The notes beneath the pieces were generated by a model. The model had not been told where the DNA came from and searched no databases. It worked only from the letters and a program-made list of their open reading frames with translations. Source: Rikenellaceae bacterium (GTDB lineage Bacteria > Bacteroidota > Bacteroidia > Bacteroidales > Rikenellaceae). From it: 64,000 bases of DNA. Below, piece by piece: positions 53,686-61,914 of this stretch. Location of the stretch: positions 124,001 through 188,000 of the forward strand of contig SUZR01000003.1 of NCBI GenBank assembly GCA_015059845.1. Reading direction: 5' to 3'. The position numbers and the translations under genes are program-made. Every line of letters starts with the position of its first letter. The stretch's first letter is position 1.

Positions 53686-55326
53686 TTACTCTGCCTTCTC
53701 GGCCATATTCAGCTTCTGATACTCCATAGCGGCAGCAACAAATGCTACGAACAACGGAGCGGGGGTAGAAACCGTACTCTTATACTCGGGGTTGAAAAGC
53801 ACTGCAACAAACCAGGGGTGATTCTTTACCTCGAGGACCTCTACAAGACCTGTCTCGGGGTTGATACCTGTAGCCACCATACCTGCAGCCTCGAACTGTG
53901 ACTGGTAAGCACCATTGAACTCATAACGGTGGCGGTGACGCTCAACAACAGTATCTGCGCCATAAGCTGTGGCAGCCTTCGAGCCGGCCTTCAAAGCACA
54001 AGGATAGCCACCCAAACGCATTGTACCACCCTTCTCGGTAACCTTCTTCTGCTCCTCCATCAAGTCGATAACGGGGTACTTGGTCTGCGGGTCTAACTCA
54101 CGTGAGTGTGCATCGGTCATACCCAACACATTGCGAGCGAACTCGATAATCGAAGCCTGCATACCCAAACCTACACCGAAGAAAGGTACATTGTTCTCAC
54201 GTGCATAGCGAACAGCAGCAACCTTACCCTCGAAGCCGCGTACACCTGAGCCCGGAGCAACGAAGATACCCGATACGCCCGCCAACATCTCGGCAGCGTT
54301 CTCGTTTGTCACCTGCTCGGCGGGAACATACTTAACCTTAACCTTGCAATGGTTAACAGCACCTGCGTGGATAAAAGACTCGTTGATAGACTTATATGCA
54401 TCGGGAAGCTCGGTATACTTACCAACCAATGCAACCTCAACCTTGTGCTTAGGATTCTTAATCTTATCTACAAACTCGCTCCAAGCCTTGAGATTTGGCT
54501 CCTCAGCATCGGCAATACCCAACTTACGCAGGATAACGTCGTCCAAATGCTGGTCGTGCATACGCAAGGGCACCTCGTAGATTGTGGGAACGTCGATAGA
54601 CTCCACAACAGCATCCTCAGTTACGTTGCAGAACAGAGCCACCTTGCGACGCACCTCCTCAGCCAGGCTATGCTCGGCACGCAATACCAATACATCGGGC
54701 TGAACTCCCTCCGACTGAAGCTCCTTTACAGAGTGCTGCGTAGGCTTGGTCTTCATCTCGCACGCTGCAGCCATATAGGGCACCCACGCGAGGTGAATCA
54801 ACAGCGAGTTCTGATATCCCAGCTGGTTACGCAACTGACGAACAGACTCGATGTAAGGCAATGACTCAATATCACCTACCGTACCACCAATCTCCGAGAT
54901 GATTACATCGTACTTCTTGGTTGCACCCAGCAACTGAATACGACGCTTAATCTCGTCGGTGATATGAGGAATAACCTGCACTGTCTTACCCATATAATCA
55001 CCGCGACGCTCCTTCTCCAAAATCTCCTTATAGATTTTACCCGTAGTAACGGTATTGTTCTTGGTTGTAGTGATTGAAGTAAAACGCTCATAGTGGCCCA
55101 AATCGAGGTCACACTCCGTACCATCCTCTGTAACATAGCTTTCACCGTGCTCATAGGGGTTAAGACGACCCGGGTCTGCATTGATATAGGGGTCGAACTT
55201 TTGAACCGTCACCGAATAGCCGCGAGCCTGAAGAAGACGAGCGACGGTGGCTGAAATAATACCTTTGCCTAATGACGATGCAACACCTCCTGTAACGAAG
55301 ATGTACTTTGGTTTACTTAGTTTCAT
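53686..55326 (-). CDS. pyrG: CTP synthase with a degenerate glutaminase domain
   Basis: The 546-residue protein aminates UTP to CTP. The synthase half is intact: GGVASSLGKGIISA (P-loop), KFDPYINADPGRLNPYEHGE, GTECDLDLGHYERF. The C-terminal class I amidotransferase half keeps the fold and length, but its active site is lost. The nucleophile motif GICLGMQ reads GVGLGMQ, so Cys is replaced by Gly386 (codon 54169-54171). The catalytic HPE reads NPE, so His is replaced by Asn512 (codon 53791-53793). The oxyanion loop PGGFG reads PGSGV. Only Glu514 of the triad remains. The frame is otherwise perfect, so this is not a sequencing frameshift. It is predicted to use free ammonia rather than glutamine. 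Confidence 0.95.
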   Translation of the reverse strand: MKLSKPKYIFVTGGVASSLGKGIISATVARLLQARGYSVTVQKFDPYINADPGRLNPYEHGESYVTEDGTECDLDLGHYERFTSITTTKNNTVTTGKIYKEILEKERRGDYMGKTVQVIPHITDEIKRRIQLLGATKKYDVIISEIGGTVGDIESLPYIESVRQLRNQLGYQNSLLIHLAWVPYMAAACEMKTKPTQHSVKELQSEGVQPDVLVLRAEHSLAEEVRRKVALFCNVTEDAVVESIDVPTIYEVPLRMHDQHLDDVILRKLGIADAEEPNLKAWSEFVDKIKNPKHKVEVALVGKYTELPDAYKSINESFIHAGAVNHCKVKVKYVPAEQVTNENAAEMLAGVSGIFVAPGSGVRGFEGKVAAVRYARENNVPFFGVGLGMQASIIEFARNVLGMTDAHSRELDPQTKYPVIDLMEEQKKVTEKGGTMRLGGYPCALKAGSKAATAYGADTVVERHRHRYEFNGAYQSQFEAAGMVATGINPETGLVEVLEVKNHPWFVAVLFNPEYKSTVSTPAPLFVAFVAAAMEYQKLNMAEKAE

Positions 55327-55374
55327 AATTGTATAACTATTATATAATTAACTTATCCTATCATTAACCTAACG

Positions 55375-55408
55375 GGTCGGGCTCACGGCTCGGACCGTGA
55401 GTCCGACC
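55375..55408. other. Strong GC-rich hairpin in the pyrG leader
   Basis: A 14-base inverted repeat (arms 55375-55388 and 55395-55408, six-base loop) has one imperfect position. It lies between the DUF349 gene and pyrG, about 50 bases before the pyrG ATG. No U-run follows in the pyrG direction, so it is not a standard terminator. The imperfect position is A-C in the pyrG-sense RNA and G-U in the other sense. Its role is unknown. Confidence 0.6.
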
Positions 55409-55431
55409 TTGCGTACTCTTTTATGTGAGAG

Positions 55432-57405
55432 TTACTCTTTCGCGCCGTTATCCTCAGCCGAGCGAGCATCTATCATACGTACCTTCTCAATGGTGAGCTG
55501 AAGCTCCTGCTTTGCCTTGGCAATCTTCTCGCGTATATCGGCAATCATAGCCTCGGCATTCTTCGACTTGGAGAAGAAGCCGATGTTATTCTCTAGCAGA
55601 GCAATATCCTGCTCCATCTGGCGAACCTTATTATAGAGGCGCTCACGCTCATTCTTCAGACGCTTATCGCCAGCTCCCTTCATACCCTGCAGACGCTCCT
55701 TGAAGCGGTTCATCGAACGGTCACGCTCCGAGCCGCGCAGCGTACCGAACATCTGGTCAACAGCCTCCTTATACTTCTTCTGCACGGCATCCTTCTGCTT
55801 GATGGGCACATAGCCAATCTCGCTCCAGCGACGCTGGAACTCCTTAATCATATCATAACCACCCTCCTTAATGTCGGCCGCCATCATCTCCTCGATAAGA
55901 GCCAACTTCTTCTTAAGGTTTGTCTCGTGCTCATCCTCGATACTTGCGAAGTGCTTAGCCTTACGCTCAAAGAAGTTGTCGCACGCTGCGCGGAAACGCT
56001 TCCACACCTGGTCAGAGTAGCGGCGTGAAACGGCACCCACCTGCTTCCACTTAGCCTGAAGAGCAATCAACTCCTCGGTTGCACGCTTCCAATCCTCGCT
56101 TGACTGCAAAGCCTCGGCAGCCTCACAAATCTCCTGCTTGAGCTGGAGGTTGTGCTCCATCTCGCTCTTAACGCCTGCATAGAACTCACGCTTAGCCTCG
56201 AAGAAACGGTCGCAAGCCGAGCGGAAACGCTCGTAGATGCGTGTGTTATCCTTCTTGGGAGCGAAGCCGATTGTGCGCCACATCTTCTGAATCTCGATAA
56301 GACGCTCACTGGCCTTATTCCACTCCTTGCGCGATGTGTAGGGCTGCTCAGCCAGAGCCTCTGTCTTGGCGCAAAGCTCCTTCTTAAGCTCCAGATTCTT
56401 CAACTGCTCCTGCTTGATAGAGTCGAAATACTCCTGGTGCTGCTTATTTATACGGCTTGAGGCAGCCTTGAAACGCTCCCACAAACTCTCCTTATACTCA
56501 TTTGCTACGGGGCCTGTCTCGCGCCACTCGTCGTGCAACTTCTGCAACTTGTGGAACGCATCAACGATAGATGGCTCAACCATCAACGCCTCGGCCTGCT
56601 CGCAAAGCTGGAGCTTCTGCTCGTAATTCTTCTTAAGGTCCAAGTCGCGCAGCTCCTTGTTTATCTTGATGAAATTATAGAAATTCTCAACGTGGAGATT
56701 ATATGTCTCCCACAAATCCTTAACCTTCGCCTGCGGAACAACGCCTGTATCCTTCCAGCGTTGCTGCAACTCGCGGAACTTAGCGAAAGTGTTATTAAGA
56801 GTCTCGTCAGAGTTAACCAACTCCTTCAACTCGTCAATAATCGCCAGCTTGATTTTCAGATTCTCCTCCTTGATAGAGTCCAAATTGGCAATATACTCGT
56901 CACGACGGCGGCGATACTCCTTGAACAGCTCCTTCAGGCGTACCTCCAAAGCATCTACTGCGGGGGTAAATTCAGCCTCCTCGCCCTGCTCAGCCTCAAA
57001 AGCCTTGCGGGCAGCATCCACCTCGGCACGGTGTAGCTTATAGAAGGCAATCTTAATAGCCTCCACACTCTTGCGAAGCGTCTGCACGGGCTCGCTCTCA
57101 AGCAGCGTGGCAAACATATCCACAAGCTCCTGCTTGGATTTACCGCTCAAATCGTTCTTGTCAACATCCGCAGCGGCCTCCTCCTCGGCCGTCTCCTCGC
57201 CGATAGCAAGGCCAGCCTGCTCGGCATCCAATGCCGCATCCTCCTCGGCAAAATCAGCTGCAACCTCAGCGGCAGCAATCTCTACATCATTACTGGGAGC
57301 GGCCTCAGCGGCACCACTCTCCACGGCAGTTACATTAAGCGCATCGTCGGCAGCACCGACAGACTCCACGGGAGTCGCATAGTTAGAATTTTCAGTAGCC
57401 ATCAT
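55432..57405 (-). CDS. DUF349 repeat protein
   Basis: The 657-residue protein begins with an acidic Ala/Glu/Asp-rich region (about 1-100). Five helical repeats of roughly 70-80 residues follow, each with an LQxxWxxxGxV core (LQQRWKDTGVVP, LHDEWRETGPVA, IQKMWRTIGFAP, LQAKWKQVGAVS, FQRRWSEIGYVP). These are DUF349 domains. A coiled-coil tail follows (ERLYNKVRQMEQDIALLENN). It is cytoplasmic, with no catalytic motif. Members are widespread in Bacteroidota and their role is unsettled. Either of the first two Met codons may be the start. It lies upstream of pyrG on the same strand with 105 bases between. Confidence 0.85.
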   Translation of the reverse strand: MMATENSNYATPVESVGAADDALNVTAVESGAAEAAPSNDVEIAAAEVAADFAEEDAALDAEQAGLAIGEETAEEEAAADVDKNDLSGKSKQELVDMFATLLESEPVQTLRKSVEAIKIAFYKLHRAEVDAARKAFEAEQGEEAEFTPAVDALEVRLKELFKEYRRRRDEYIANLDSIKEENLKIKLAIIDELKELVNSDETLNNTFAKFRELQQRWKDTGVVPQAKVKDLWETYNLHVENFYNFIKINKELRDLDLKKNYEQKLQLCEQAEALMVEPSIVDAFHKLQKLHDEWRETGPVANEYKESLWERFKAASSRINKQHQEYFDSIKQEQLKNLELKKELCAKTEALAEQPYTSRKEWNKASERLIEIQKMWRTIGFAPKKDNTRIYERFRSACDRFFEAKREFYAGVKSEMEHNLQLKQEICEAAEALQSSEDWKRATEELIALQAKWKQVGAVSRRYSDQVWKRFRAACDNFFERKAKHFASIEDEHETNLKKKLALIEEMMAADIKEGGYDMIKEFQRRWSEIGYVPIKQKDAVQKKYKEAVDQMFGTLRGSERDRSMNRFKERLQGMKGAGDKRLKNERERLYNKVRQMEQDIALLENNIGFFSKSKNAEAMIADIREKIAKAKQELQLTIEKVRMIDARSAEDNGAKE

Positions 57406-57450
57406 TCTTTGGTTTAAGCGTTAAACGCAATACTTAAGTATATAGATGTG

Positions 57451-57510
57451 CAAATATACAAAATTTATCTCTTCGTTATCCGTTTTTTTCGCGGGAATTT
57501 TGTACATTTG
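57451..57510. promoter_or_regulatory. Divergent -7 elements between the DUF349 gene and the response regulator
   Basis: TACATTTG at 57503-57510 (plus) is 18 bases before the response regulator ATG, giving a very short leader. TATATTTG (57458 to 57451, minus) would serve the DUF349 gene. Neither has a good -33 box. Confidence 0.5.
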
Positions 57511-57528
57511 TAGAAAATTAACATTGAT

Positions 57529-58209
57529 ATGGGATACCGCATACTACTCATCGACGACGAGGACGATATTCTGGAGTTCGTGAAATACAACCTAATGCGT
57601 GACGGCTACGAGGTATTTACCGCCTCGAATGGCGCCGAAGGCTTGCAGACTGCTCTTAAGGTGAAACCCCACCTTATCCTGCTGGATATGATGATGCCCG
57701 TATTGGACGGCATTGAGACCTGCAAGGCTTTAAGACGCTCACCCGTGCTGAAAAATGTAATGATTGTCTTCCTCTCGGCCGTAGGTACCGAGGAAACTCA
57801 GCTGCAGGGATATGACGCCGGAGCAGACGATTACATCAACAAACCTATCAAGATGAATATCTTGCGCAGTCGTGTGCAGGCCATCTTGAAGCGCATTGCG
57901 CCCGTTGAGGAGCATAATAGCACAATCAAAATCGACCGCGAGCACTATCAGGTAATCAAGGGCGACCAGACCATCATCCTCCCCCGCAAGGAGTTTGCAT
58001 TGCTGGAATTGTTACACTCACAGCCCAACAAGCTCTTCACACGCGAGGAGATTTACGCCAGCGTATGGGGCAACAAGGTTGTCGTGGGCGACCGCACCAT
58101 AGACGTACACATCCGCAAACTACGCCAGAAGATTGGCGAGGAGCATATTATCACCGTCAAGGGTGTAGGCTATAAATTCTCGGCCGGCACCACAGAACAA
58201 CAAGAGTAA
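57529..58209 (+). CDS. OmpR-family response regulator (orphan)
   Basis: The 226-residue protein has a receiver domain with acidic pocket D9/D10, phospho-acceptor Asp53 (LLDMMMPVLDG), the switch Ser (VFLSAVG) and Lys in YINKPIK. A winged-helix DNA-binding domain follows (PRKEFALLELL, TREEIYASVWG, VDVHIRKLRQKIGE-like, here TIDVHIRKLRQKIGE). It resembles RprY-type regulators of Bacteroidales. No histidine kinase gene is adjacent. It is followed after one base by the M64 peptidase gene, so the two form an operon. Confidence 0.93.
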   Translation: MGYRILLIDDEDDILEFVKYNLMRDGYEVFTASNGAEGLQTALKVKPHLILLDMMMPVLDGIETCKALRRSPVLKNVMIVFLSAVGTEETQLQGYDAGADDYINKPIKMNILRSRVQAILKRIAPVEEHNSTIKIDREHYQVIKGDQTIILPRKEFALLELLHSQPNKLFTREEIYASVWGNKVVVGDRTIDVHIRKLRQKIGEEHIITVKGVGYKFSAGTTEQQE

Positions 58210-58210
58210 A

Positions 58211-59503
58211 ATGAGACATTTTATATTGACACTTATCTGCGCCGTTACAGCCACAATGGTATCGGCGCAGAATTTTTCCGAGCACTTCGCAAATAGAACA
58301 CTTCGCATCGACTACATTTTTGCAGGCAATGCCGACAGTCAAATCGTAGCACTCGATGAATTAGCCTCATCGGAGGGCTGGGCTGGCCGTCGCGTAAATC
58401 TCGACAAAGTCCCCGTAAGAGGCAACGGAGAGGTAAAAATGATAGACTCCCAGAGCGGTAAGATAATTTATCGCACCACTTTCTCGAGCCTGTTTCAGGA
58501 GTGGCTGGTAACAGAGGAGGCTACGCAGGTCACAAAGAGTTTCGAGGCTTCGTTCCTTGTTCCATTTCCCAAACAGGAGGCATTCATAGAGATTACACTA
58601 CTCAGCAACGAGGGCAAAAAGCAGACATCCCTGCGCCACAAAATAGACCCTCAGGACAAACTTATCCGCAATATGGATAGCCGTCCCGTGGCTACCCACG
58701 AATACCTGATGAAGAGTGGCACGGCGGAGGAGTGTATCGACATCGCCATCGTTGCCGAGGGATACACCTCCGAGGAGATGGATATCTTTATGCGTGACGC
58801 CCGCACGGCTTGCGAGGAGATATTTCGTTATGAACCTTTTGCCTCGCACAAGCAGCGATTCAATGTTGTAGCCGTAAAGTTGGCATCAAAGCAGAGCGAT
58901 GTAAGCGTTCCGCAGGAGGATGTGTGGCGCCAGACGGCACTAAACTCCAATTTTCACACATTCTATTCGCCTCGTTATCTCACCACAAATAGCGTACACC
59001 TCATACACGACTCACTCGCGGGTGTAGATTACGAACACCTGATAATTCTCGCCAACACCGACACTTACGGCGGAGGTGGCATATACAACTCGTACACCCT
59101 TACAACGGCCCACAATCCACAATTCAAACCCGTTGTAGTACACGAGTTTGGCCACTCGTTTGGAGCTTTGGCCGACGAGTATTTCTACGAGCAGGCGGAC
59201 CACACCGAGAATACGTACAAACTCGGCTACGAGCCGTGGGAGCAGAACATCACAACACTCGTTGACTTCGAGTCAAAGTGGAAGGATATGCTCGACAAAC
59301 GCACAAAAATTCCCACCGAGCCGACCGACAAGCGCAAGGAGAACTATACCGTAGGTGTGTATGAGGGTGGTGGCTATATGACCAAAGGAATGTATCGCCC
59401 TGCCGTTGTATGTCGTATGCGCGACAATGTTGCAACGCAGTTCTGCCCCGTATGCCAGAGAGCCATCGAACGGATAATATTGTATAATACGGAACAAGAA
59501 TAA
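58211..59503 (+). CDS. Secreted M64 family metallopeptidase (IgA-peptidase-like)
   Basis: The 430-residue protein has a signal peptide (about residues 1-18, MVSAQ). The N-terminal M64_N-type beta domain includes RIDYIFAGNADSQIVALDEL and VPVRGNGEVKMIDSQSG. The catalytic domain has HEFGHSFGALADEY (H311, E312, H315) and the upstream NTDTYGGGGIYNSYT typical of M64. The founding M64 enzyme, from Clostridium ramosum, cleaves human IgA, but most Bacteroidota members are uncharacterised, so IgA cleavage cannot be assumed. It lies one base after the response regulator. Confidence 0.9.
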   Translation: MRHFILTLICAVTATMVSAQNFSEHFANRTLRIDYIFAGNADSQIVALDELASSEGWAGRRVNLDKVPVRGNGEVKMIDSQSGKIIYRTTFSSLFQEWLVTEEATQVTKSFEASFLVPFPKQEAFIEITLLSNEGKKQTSLRHKIDPQDKLIRNMDSRPVATHEYLMKSGTAEECIDIAIVAEGYTSEEMDIFMRDARTACEEIFRYEPFASHKQRFNVVAVKLASKQSDVSVPQEDVWRQTALNSNFHTFYSPRYLTTNSVHLIHDSLAGVDYEHLIILANTDTYGGGGIYNSYTLTTAHNPQFKPVVVHEFGHSFGALADEYFYEQADHTENTYKLGYEPWEQNITTLVDFESKWKDMLDKRTKIPTEPTDKRKENYTVGVYEGGGYMTKGMYRPAVVCRMRDNVATQFCPVCQRAIERIILYNTEQE

Positions 59504-59523
59504 AATTTTACCAATAAAAACCT

Positions 59524-59551
59524 AAGGACGAAGATTTTTTCGTCCTTTTTT
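59524..59551 (+). terminator. Terminator after the M64 peptidase gene
   Basis: AAGGACGAA (59524-59532) pairs with TTCGTCCTT (59539-59547), with a six-base loop and a T-run. Confidence 0.92.
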
Positions 59552-59575
59552 CTTACATATTCCCACTTTATTTTG

Positions 59576-59750
59576 TAACTTTGGGTGTGCAAACAAAAAT
59601 TTATGCATTTCAACCGTTCCGAGTACCACACAGACCGACATTGGCTCACGTGGCATATAACTTGGAGTGGTTTGGTGTGTAAATAAGTGCACAGAACAGC
59701 AACCCACAAATAAGCACCAAAATTAAAAATCTAAAATATAAAAACAAAAG
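59576..59750 (+). promoter_or_regulatory. ackA promoter and long structured leader
   Basis: TAACTTTG at 59576-59583 fits the -7 box. It leaves a leader of about 160 bases, long for this window. Within it ACACAGACC (59628-59636) can pair with GGTTTGGTGT (59669-59678) with one bulged base. I recognise no known riboswitch class. Confidence 0.45.
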
Positions 59751-60959
59751 ATGATTGTATTAGTACTAAATTGCGGCTCATCGTCTATCAAGTATCAGGT
59801 TATTGACATCGACGAGCAGAGCAACGCGCTGTTGGCCAAAGGTTTGGTTGACCGCATCGGTCTTCCCGAGGGAAGCCTTACTCACAAGCCCGTAGGCAAG
59901 AACAACTTCGAACTCAAGCAGCCTATTCCCGACCACACAACAGGTATCAGCCTTGTGTTGGAGGCCCTCACAAACCCCGAGCACGGTGTTATCGCCGACC
60001 TTAAGGAGGTTAAAGCCGTAGGTCACCGCGTAGCTCACGGTGGCGAGTTCTTCAAATCAAGCGTTATCGTTGACGAGCAGGCTAAGGAGAATATCCGCTC
60101 ACTGTTTGAGATTGCACCCCTGCACAACCCCGCAAACTTGGAGGGTGTTCTCTCTATCGAGAAGGTGTTGCCCGGCATTCCTCAGGTGGCTGTATTCGAT
60201 ACATCGTTCCACCAGAGCATTCCCGCTATCAACTACCTCTACGCTCTGCCCACAGAGTACTACGAGAAGTACCGCGTGCGTAAGTACGGTTTCCACGGCA
60301 CAAGCCACAAGTATGTAGCTAAGGTGGGTGCCGAGATGGTTGGCTTGGATTTCGAGAACTCGAAGATTATCACTTGCCACATCGGTAACGGTGGCTCTGT
60401 AACTGCTGTTTTGAACGGCAAGTCATTCGACACATCTATGGGCTTCTCTCCGCTGGACGGTCTTGTGATGGGTACTCGTTGTGGTGCTGTTGACGCCAGC
60501 GCAATTACTTACATCGGCGAGAATGAGGGTATGACATACGCCGAGTTGAATGCTATGATGAACAAGAAGTCGGGCGTATTGGGTCTGAGTGAGCTCTCAA
60601 GCGATATGCGCGATATTGACGACGCATACGATGCAGGCAACGAGAAGGCTATCGTAGCACGCGATATGTACTACAACCGCGTTAAGAAGTTCGTTGGCGA
60701 GTATGCTGCCGAGATGGGCGGTGTTGACTTGGTAATCTTTACTGGTGGCGTTGGTGAGAACTCTGCCGACTTGCGCCGCTATGTATGCAAGGATATGCAG
60801 TTTATGGGCATCGAGATTGACGAGAGCATCAACGTCAAGACCCGTGGCACAAACACCCTGCTCTCTACACCTGAGTCAAAGGTTAAGGTTGCCGTTATCG
60901 CAACAAACGAGGAGCTTGTAATCGCTACCGACACATACAACTTGACAAAGAATTTGTAA
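59751..60959 (+). CDS. ackA: Acetate kinase
   Basis: The 402-residue protein interconverts acetyl phosphate plus ADP with acetate plus ATP. It shows LNCGSSSIKYQ at the N-terminus, GHRVAHGG, VFDTSFHQ (catalytic Asp), KYGFHGTSH, HIGNGGSV, MGTRCGAVD (catalytic Arg) and TNEEL near the end. It is first in a five-gene run with ptb, buk, aroQ and a flippase. No phosphotransacetylase (pta) of the classical type is present, so the downstream Ptb may serve both acyl groups. Confidence 0.97.
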   Translation: MIVLVLNCGSSSIKYQVIDIDEQSNALLAKGLVDRIGLPEGSLTHKPVGKNNFELKQPIPDHTTGISLVLEALTNPEHGVIADLKEVKAVGHRVAHGGEFFKSSVIVDEQAKENIRSLFEIAPLHNPANLEGVLSIEKVLPGIPQVAVFDTSFHQSIPAINYLYALPTEYYEKYRVRKYGFHGTSHKYVAKVGAEMVGLDFENSKIITCHIGNGGSVTAVLNGKSFDTSMGFSPLDGLVMGTRCGAVDASAITYIGENEGMTYAELNAMMNKKSGVLGLSELSSDMRDIDDAYDAGNEKAIVARDMYYNRVKKFVGEYAAEMGGVDLVIFTGGVGENSADLRRYVCKDMQFMGIEIDESINVKTRGTNTLLSTPESKVKVAVIATNEELVIATDTYNLTKNL

Positions 60960-60987
60960 TACAAAAACAATATTAAACACAAAGAAG

Positions 60988-61893
60988 ATGATTACACGTT
61001 TGGATGAAATCGTATCGGCAGCCGTTGCGCGTGGCAAGAAACGTTTGGCTGTCGCTTATGGTCAGGATACTCACACCATTGAAGCTGTATACAACGCTTG
61101 GAAGGAGGGTTTTGTTGAGGCTACTCTTTATGGTGACAAGGCCACAATTGAGGAGGCTTGCGCCGAGCTTGGCATTGATAGTGCTGTTTTCAACATCGTT
61201 CACGAGCCGAGCGACGTTACCTGCGTTAAGTTGGCCGTACAGGCTGTAGTAAACGGTCAGGCAGACGTATTGATGAAGGGTCTGGTATCTACCGACAAAT
61301 ATATGCGCGGTATTTTGAATAAGGAGGCTGGCCTGTTCCCCCCGAAGGGTGTATTGAGCCACGTTGCCGTTATCGAGATGCCCGGCCGTGATAAGCTGCT
61401 CTCAGTATCTGACGTAGCAGTTATCCCCGCTCCCGACTTCAAGCAGAAGCAGAAGTTGATTGGCTACCTGGCACAGACAGCAAAGATTCTTGGCGTGGAT
61501 ACTCCCAAGATCGCTTGCATCTCTGCTTCAGAGCAGGTATTGCCCAGCGTTATCTCATCTACCGAGGGAGCTATCCTTGCGAAGATGGGTGACCGCGGTC
61601 AGTTGGGTAAGGTTATCGTTGACGGTCCTCTGTCGTTGGATGTTGCTCTTTACAAGGAGGTTGCCGAGCATAAGAAGGTTACCGGCTCAAGCGTTGCTGG
61701 CGACCCCGACTGCTTGCTCTTCCCCAACATTGAGTCAGCAAACGTATTCTTCAAGGCTGCAACCCACATCGGTGGCTCGGAGTTGGCCGCTATGGTTATG
61801 GGCACAAAAGTTCCCTGCGTGTTGACATCACGTGGCGACTCTGCTTTGACAAAGAAGTACTCTATCGCATTGGCTTGCTTGGCTGCAAGATAA
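60988..61893 (+). CDS. ptb: Phosphate butyryltransferase (phosphate acyltransferase)
   Basis: The 301-residue protein belongs to the PTA_PTB family at the short Ptb length. Signatures are ADVLMKGLVSTDKYMRGILN, VSHVAV-type (here LSHVAVIEMP), VIVDGPLSLDVAL, PNIESANVFFKA and GTKVPCVLTSRGD. It converts butyryl-CoA (or another short or branched acyl-CoA) and phosphate to the acyl phosphate for Buk. It sits 28 bases after ackA and 21 before buk. Use of acetyl-CoA is possible because ackA is adjacent, but the sequence alone cannot settle the acyl chain. Confidence 0.92.
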   Translation: MITRLDEIVSAAVARGKKRLAVAYGQDTHTIEAVYNAWKEGFVEATLYGDKATIEEACAELGIDSAVFNIVHEPSDVTCVKLAVQAVVNGQADVLMKGLVSTDKYMRGILNKEAGLFPPKGVLSHVAVIEMPGRDKLLSVSDVAVIPAPDFKQKQKLIGYLAQTAKILGVDTPKIACISASEQVLPSVISSTEGAILAKMGDRGQLGKVIVDGPLSLDVALYKEVAEHKKVTGSSVAGDPDCLLFPNIESANVFFKAATHIGGSELAAMVMGTKVPCVLTSRGDSALTKKYSIALACLAAR

Positions 61894-61914
61894 ACAGATT
61901 AAATTGAAGGCTTT

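Noticed and set aside
53686..55326. pyrG as a pseudogene or frameshift artefact
   Set aside because: Full length, uninterrupted, intact synthase motifs; the changes are separate in-frame substitutions.
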